Assembly: GCA_934728065.1 (NCBI GenBank)
Contig: CAKVDW010000010.1
Span: 7,680 to 71,679 of the forward strand
Reading direction: 5' to 3'
DNA: 64,000 nt
Origin: an uncultured Campylobacter sp.
GTDB lineage: Bacteria; Campylobacterota; Campylobacteria; Campylobacterales; Campylobacteraceae
Position numbers and translations under genes: made by a program. How positions within the stretch are numbered: the stretch's first letter is position 1; each line of letters opens with the position of its first letter. The notes beneath the pieces were generated by a model, which was given only the letters and a program-made list of their open reading frames with translations, did no database searches and had not been told where the DNA came from. Below are positions 61,073-64,000 of the stretch, piece by piece.

Positions 61073-61737
61073 TATTTTGTAAGCACCACGATTAAATTGT
61101 CATTCGCATAAGCGTTATTTTCAAAGCTATGCCTTATAGTATCGCAAGTAAGATGTGAAAAATCTGCATAAATTCGTCTTACTTCCTCCTCATCAAAATG
61201 ATACACCCTCATTCCATTTTCACCATAAGCTGGGCGTGAGCTATCTTTTTCATCAACAATCACCTCATATTTACTTATAACTTTTCCATTAATGTGCCTA
61301 TAATCTAAAACACTTCTTAAATTTAAATACGCTTTTGCACCTTTTTTAAGAACCCTATAAATTTCTTTAGCATTTGACTGTATTTGCTCTTTTGTGCCAT
61401 ACATAAGGCTACCTATACTGAAAAGTCCGTCAAAAAAATCACTCTCAAAAGGAATTTTCTCCATACTTGCCACAAGAACTTCACCTTGTAAATGATATTC
61501 TTTAAGCATTTCTTTGGCGTGAAAAACACCCTCTTCACTCACATCACAGCCATAAGCCTTAAAACCGTTTTCTGCTAAAAATTTCAAATGTCTGCCGCTC
61601 CCGCAACATAAGTCCAAAATCCCCCCCCCACGAGGGAAATTTTTCATCGCAAAGGCGACTAAGTGTTCATTTGGATATCTTGGGCGGTTATAGGCGTTTG
61701 CATAAACCTTGTTCCAAAGTTCTTTATTTTTGTCCAT
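61072..61737 (-). CDS. Phase-variable class I SAM-dependent methyltransferase (copy B)
   Basis: A 221-residue methyltransferase, paralogous to the one at 59703. Motif I reads GGGILDLCCGSGRH, and the three glycines are coded by a run of nine G (minus strand, 61629-61621). At nine G the gene is in frame. A loss or gain of one would stop translation soon after residue 38, before the catalytic core. The other motifs, VASMEKIPFESDFFDGLF and EIYRVLKKGAKAYL, are intact. It overlaps the WbqC gene by one base. Probably methylates a surface or flagellar glycan and switches on and off. Confidence 0.83.
   Translation of the reverse strand: MDKNKELWNKVYANAYNRPRYPNEHLVAFAMKNFPRGGGILDLCCGSGRHLKFLAENGFKAYGCDVSEEGVFHAKEMLKEYHLQGEVLVASMEKIPFESDFFDGLFSIGSLMYGTKEQIQSNAKEIYRVLKKGAKAYLNLRSVLDYRHINGKVISKYEVIVDEKDSSRPAYGENGMRVYHFDEEEVRRIYADFSHLTCDTIRHSFENNAYANDNLIVVLTK
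61621..61629 (-). repeat. G9 contingency tract in the methyltransferase gene
   Basis: Nine C on the plus strand (nine G on the coding strand) inside codons for GGG of SAM motif I, about residues 36-38. In-frame in this sequence. Tracts of eight or more G are phase-variable in Campylobacter. Confidence 0.85.
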
Positions 61738-61752
61738 ATATTTATCCTCGCA

Positions 61753-62802
61753 TTATAATGATGAAATTATAACCTTAATCATCTTAATATTTTTTAAAAT
61801 TTGCTTTTTGCTTATACTTTCATCACACCATAAATTCACTAATTGTCTTTCTAAATATGCTGATTTGGGCGAAATTTGAGCCTCAAAAATTTTTTCATTA
61901 TTCATATACCAACTTGAACAATCGACATTTTTTTCTCTTAATTTATACAAAAATTTTTCTCTATCTTTTATCAGCCTAAAAGTATAACGCCACGAAATGC
62001 TGTCTTTGTTAAGCCTTGCTTCTTTGATAAGACCGTGCTTTAAATGCCTTTGATAAAGTTTCATTTTTTCTTTTCTTAAGCGACATTTTTTTTGAAAACT
62101 TAAAAGTTTTTTTTCTAAAATTTTATTTTTTCTTTGGGTTTTAAAGATAAAACAGTATTTCAAAAACAAATTTTTAAGTCTTTGAAAATAATTTTTATCA
62201 AGCGGATTTAGGCTATAAAATTCTTTTTTGTATTTTTCAAAAAGCTCATTTAAATTTTTTGGTTTTAAAGCAAGTTTAGAATTTAAGTGCTTAAGCGGGG
62301 CAAGTTTATGACAAGAGCTTAAAATAGCACCTCCTGCATTAGCATTGCTTAAAAATTTTGTATGTCCAAAACTCAGCACAGAAAAATCGCTTTTAGGGTT
62401 TATTTTATAGCTTTGCGCACTATCTTCAATGAGTAAAATTTTATGCTTTTTTGCAAAGTCAAAAAGCCTCTCATCGCATAAATGTCCATAAAGATGAGCC
62501 AAACACAAAATATCAAATTTTTCTTTTTTATAAAGCTTTTTAAGTGCTTTAAAATCAATATTATAATCCTTTAAATTTGGTTGAGAGAAAACAAGTTCAA
62601 GCCCTGCTTTAAGTGCTGCACAAGCAACTTGCGGACAAATAATGCTTGGTAAAGCCACCTTGTATTTGCCTAAATTTTTACAGTGTAAAAAACAAAGATG
62701 CAAAGCACTTGTGCCATTTGCAGTATAAAGAGCCTCTTTTGCCTTAAAGCTTTGGGCGATTTTTTTCTCTATTTTCCTCATCATTTTTGAATTATACTTC
62801 AT
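61753..62802 (-). CDS. DegT/DnrJ/EryC1/StrS-type aminotransferase
   Basis: A 349-residue PLP enzyme of the sugar aminotransferase class. Motifs seen: TANGTSALHL, HLYGHLCD, ILLIEDSAQSY with the pyridoxal-pocket Asp, and SFGHTKFLSNANAGGAI, where the lysine is the likely PLP attachment residue. It adds an amino group to a nucleotide sugar in glycan synthesis. Start uncertain: ATG at 62802, or at 62784, the second lying six bases after a TATAAT box at 62796-62791. Starts further up would overlap divergent pseI. C. jejuni has such an aminotransferase near its flagellin glycan genes. Confidence 0.78.
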   Translation of the reverse strand: MKYNSKMMRKIEKKIAQSFKAKEALYTANGTSALHLCFLHCKNLGKYKVALPSIICPQVACAALKAGLELVFSQPNLKDYNIDFKALKKLYKKEKFDILCLAHLYGHLCDERLFDFAKKHKILLIEDSAQSYKINPKSDFSVLSFGHTKFLSNANAGGAILSSCHKLAPLKHLNSKLALKPKNLNELFEKYKKEFYSLNPLDKNYFQRLKNLFLKYCFIFKTQRKNKILEKKLLSFQKKCRLRKEKMKLYQRHLKHGLIKEARLNKDSISWRYTFRLIKDREKFLYKLREKNVDCSSWYMNNEKIFEAQISPKSAYLERQLVNLWCDESISKKQILKNIKMIKVIISSL

Positions 62803-62841
62803 TTTTATTAAATAAAAGTCGTATTTGTAAGAAAATTTGAC

Positions 62842-62866
62842 TATAATATCCTTGTTGAAACAAGGA
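62842..62866 (+). promoter_or_regulatory. pseI promoter and ribosome binding site
   Basis: TATAAT at 62842-62847 and AAGGA at 62862-62866. The spacing of the latter to the TTG at 62873 decides the start codon. The divergent aminotransferase gene starts about 40 bp to the left. Confidence 0.6.
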
Positions 62867-62872
62867 AAATCA

Positions 62873-63910
62873 TTGAAAATAGCAAATTTTGACACAAAAG
62901 AAAAAGTTTTTATCATTGCTGAGCTTTCAGCAAACCACGCAGGCAGCTTGGAACTTGCATTAAAGACCATAAAAGCAGCCAAAAAAGCTGGTGCTGATGC
63001 TATAAAAATTCAAACCTACACCGCAGACAGCCTTACTTTAAATAGCAACAAAGATGACTTTGTCATAAAGGGCGGACTTTGGGACGGACGAAGGCTTTAT
63101 GAGCTTTATGAAAGTGCTAAAACACCTTATGAATGGCACTCGCAAATCTTTGAAACAGCTCAAAATGAGGGTTTGATTTGCTTTTCAAGTCCATTTTGTG
63201 AAGAAGATTTGGTTTTTTTACGCCGATTTGAGCCTCCAGCGATGAAAATCGCCTCTTTTGAGGTAAATGATGAAAATTTTGTAAGGCTTGTAGCAAAGGA
63301 AAACAAACCGACCCTCATTTCAACAGGCATAGCAACAAATGAAGAGCTTAAAAGGGTTGTGGATATTTTCAAAGAGGAAGATAACGCTAATTTAATGTTC
63401 TTAAAATGCACCTCAGCTTATCCAGCCCCACTTGAATGCTTAAATTTAAAAGCTCTTCACTCGTTAAAAGAGTGTTTTGGCGTTGAAGTTGGTTTAAGCG
63501 ATCATAGTTTTGGGCTTATCGCTCCTGTGATGAGCGTGGCGCTTGGAGCAAGAGCCATAGAAAAGCACTTTGTTTTAGATAAAAGCGTTAAAAGTGAGGA
63601 CAGTGCCTTTAGTTTAGACTTTGATGAGTTTAAGGCTATGGTGCAAGCGGTGCGTGAGGCTGAAAAAGCACTTGGAAACGGTGCTTTAGAGCTTGATGAA
63701 AAAGCCTTAAAAAACAGAGAATTTGCTCGTAGCCTTTATGCAAGCAAAGACATTAAAAAGGGGGAAGTCTTTAGTGCTAAAAATGTAAAATCTGTGCGAC
63801 CAAATTTTGGTTTGCATCCTAAATTTTATCAAACGATTTTAGGCAAAAGCGCAAAAAAAGATATAGAATTTGGCTCAGCCTTGAAAAAAGAGGATTTTGA
63901 TGAGTTTTAA
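62873..63910 (+). CDS. pseI: Pseudaminic acid synthase
   Basis: Condenses 6-deoxy-AltdiNAc with phosphoenolpyruvate to make pseudaminic acid, the nonulosonate that decorates Campylobacter flagellin. 345 residues from a TTG start at 62873, which gives KIANFDTKEKVFIIAELSAN. The NeuB barrel has AELSANHAGSLELA and KAGADAIKIQTYT, later DHSFG and EKHFVLDK. A SAF-type C-terminal domain (about 285-345) has FARSLYASKDIKKGEVF. It closely follows C. jejuni PseI (Cj1317) as I remember it. Followed after 18 bp by a maf-like gene. Confidence 0.95.
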   Translation: MKIANFDTKEKVFIIAELSANHAGSLELALKTIKAAKKAGADAIKIQTYTADSLTLNSNKDDFVIKGGLWDGRRLYELYESAKTPYEWHSQIFETAQNEGLICFSSPFCEEDLVFLRRFEPPAMKIASFEVNDENFVRLVAKENKPTLISTGIATNEELKRVVDIFKEEDNANLMFLKCTSAYPAPLECLNLKALHSLKECFGVEVGLSDHSFGLIAPVMSVALGARAIEKHFVLDKSVKSEDSAFSLDFDEFKAMVQAVREAEKALGNGALELDEKALKNREFARSLYASKDIKKGEVFSAKNVKSVRPNFGLHPKFYQTILGKSAKKDIEFGSALKKEDFDEF

Positions 63911-63928
63911 AGAAAGGCAACACAAACA

Positions 63929-64000
63929 ATGACCGTGTTTGACAAAAACCTCAAAGCCTTTTATGAAGTTGATGAAATTTGTTCAAAAGATGTTGAGGCT
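63929..64000 (+). CDS. Maf/PseD-like motility accessory protein, N-terminal start only
   Basis: ATG at 63929 after an AAAGAAAGG site, open to the end of the window (24 codons: MTVFDKNLKAFYEVDE and so on). In C. jejuni pseI is followed by maf1 (Cj1318), which starts in a similar style; the Maf family are flagellin glycosylation glycosyltransferase-like proteins. The call rests on position and the first residues only. Confidence 0.55.
   Translation, partial: MTVFDKNLKAFYEVDEICSKDVEA

Noticed and set aside
1-64000. tRNA, rRNA or insertion sequence elements
   Set aside because: No cloverleaf-type, rRNA-like or transposase-coding stretch was recognised, although short RNAs could be missed by eye.

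Overview
The window is AT-rich chromosomal DNA from a Campylobacter species of the C. jejuni type. The evidence is gene content and gene order. Several blocks keep the C. jejuni arrangement as I remember it: gpmI-mraY-murD, livJKHMGF-ccsBA, flgR-asd, htrB-waaC, the gmhB-hldD-hldE-gmhA heptose cluster, carA-bumSR-ccoNOQP-addBA-rplM-rpsI, and pseI-maf. TATAAT-type -10 boxes without clear -35 boxes, frequent TTG/GTG starts, 1-4 nt gene overlaps and poly-G contingency tracts fit the same assignment. The species cannot be fixed from the sequence alone.

Layout. 1-2.3 kb: the edge of a type VI secretion locus (tssM, incomplete, divergent from hcp) and an internally deleted type IIG restriction gene. 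2.4-6.6 kb: phosphoglycerate mutase, two peptidoglycan genes and two tiny membrane proteins. 6.8-17.3 kb: the major porin, a branched-chain amino acid ABC transporter with two recently homogenised binding proteins, and the CcsBA cytochrome c synthase. 17.3-21.6 kb: flgR and its neighbour, an outer membrane barrel protein, asd and a YqhA-like protein. 21.6-30.3 kb: LOS inner-core genes (htrB, waaC, ADP-heptose synthesis, a galE homologue), a PolB-type exonuclease and a small cytochrome c. 30.4-34.8 kb: DUF507, carA, a SafE-like membrane protein and a BumSR-like two-component system. 34.8-38.5 kb: three inserted glycosyltransferases, one carrying a G13 tract and an in-frame repeat insertion. 38.6-48.8 kb: cbb3 oxidase and accessory genes, the AddAB-type recombination nuclease and a cytidine deaminase. 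48.9-49.7 kb: ribosomal proteins L13 and S9.

49.8-58.0 kb is the accessory island and the most unusual part. It holds a 112-aa unknown protein, a DUF262/DUF1524 (GmrSD-like) protein, a WYL regulator and a convergent tandem-AAA ATPase. The outer two transcription units each carry the same perfect palindrome, GGACAA-N4-TTGTCC, exactly 11 bp upstream of a -10 box, so I infer one WYL-controlled defence-type regulon. It is followed by wreckage of a type I restriction system (hsdR tail and hsdS head), with an intact HipA-like kinase/DUF3037 pair between the fragments.

58.1-64.0 kb is a surface or flagellar glycan locus. It has a CDP-alcohol phosphotransferase, a PseG-like protein, two paralogous methyltransferases (one with a G9 tract in its SAM-binding loop), a WbqC protein, a DegT aminotransferase, pseI, and the start of a Maf-type gene at the window edge. 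No rRNA, tRNA, CRISPR array or insertion sequence transposase was seen.
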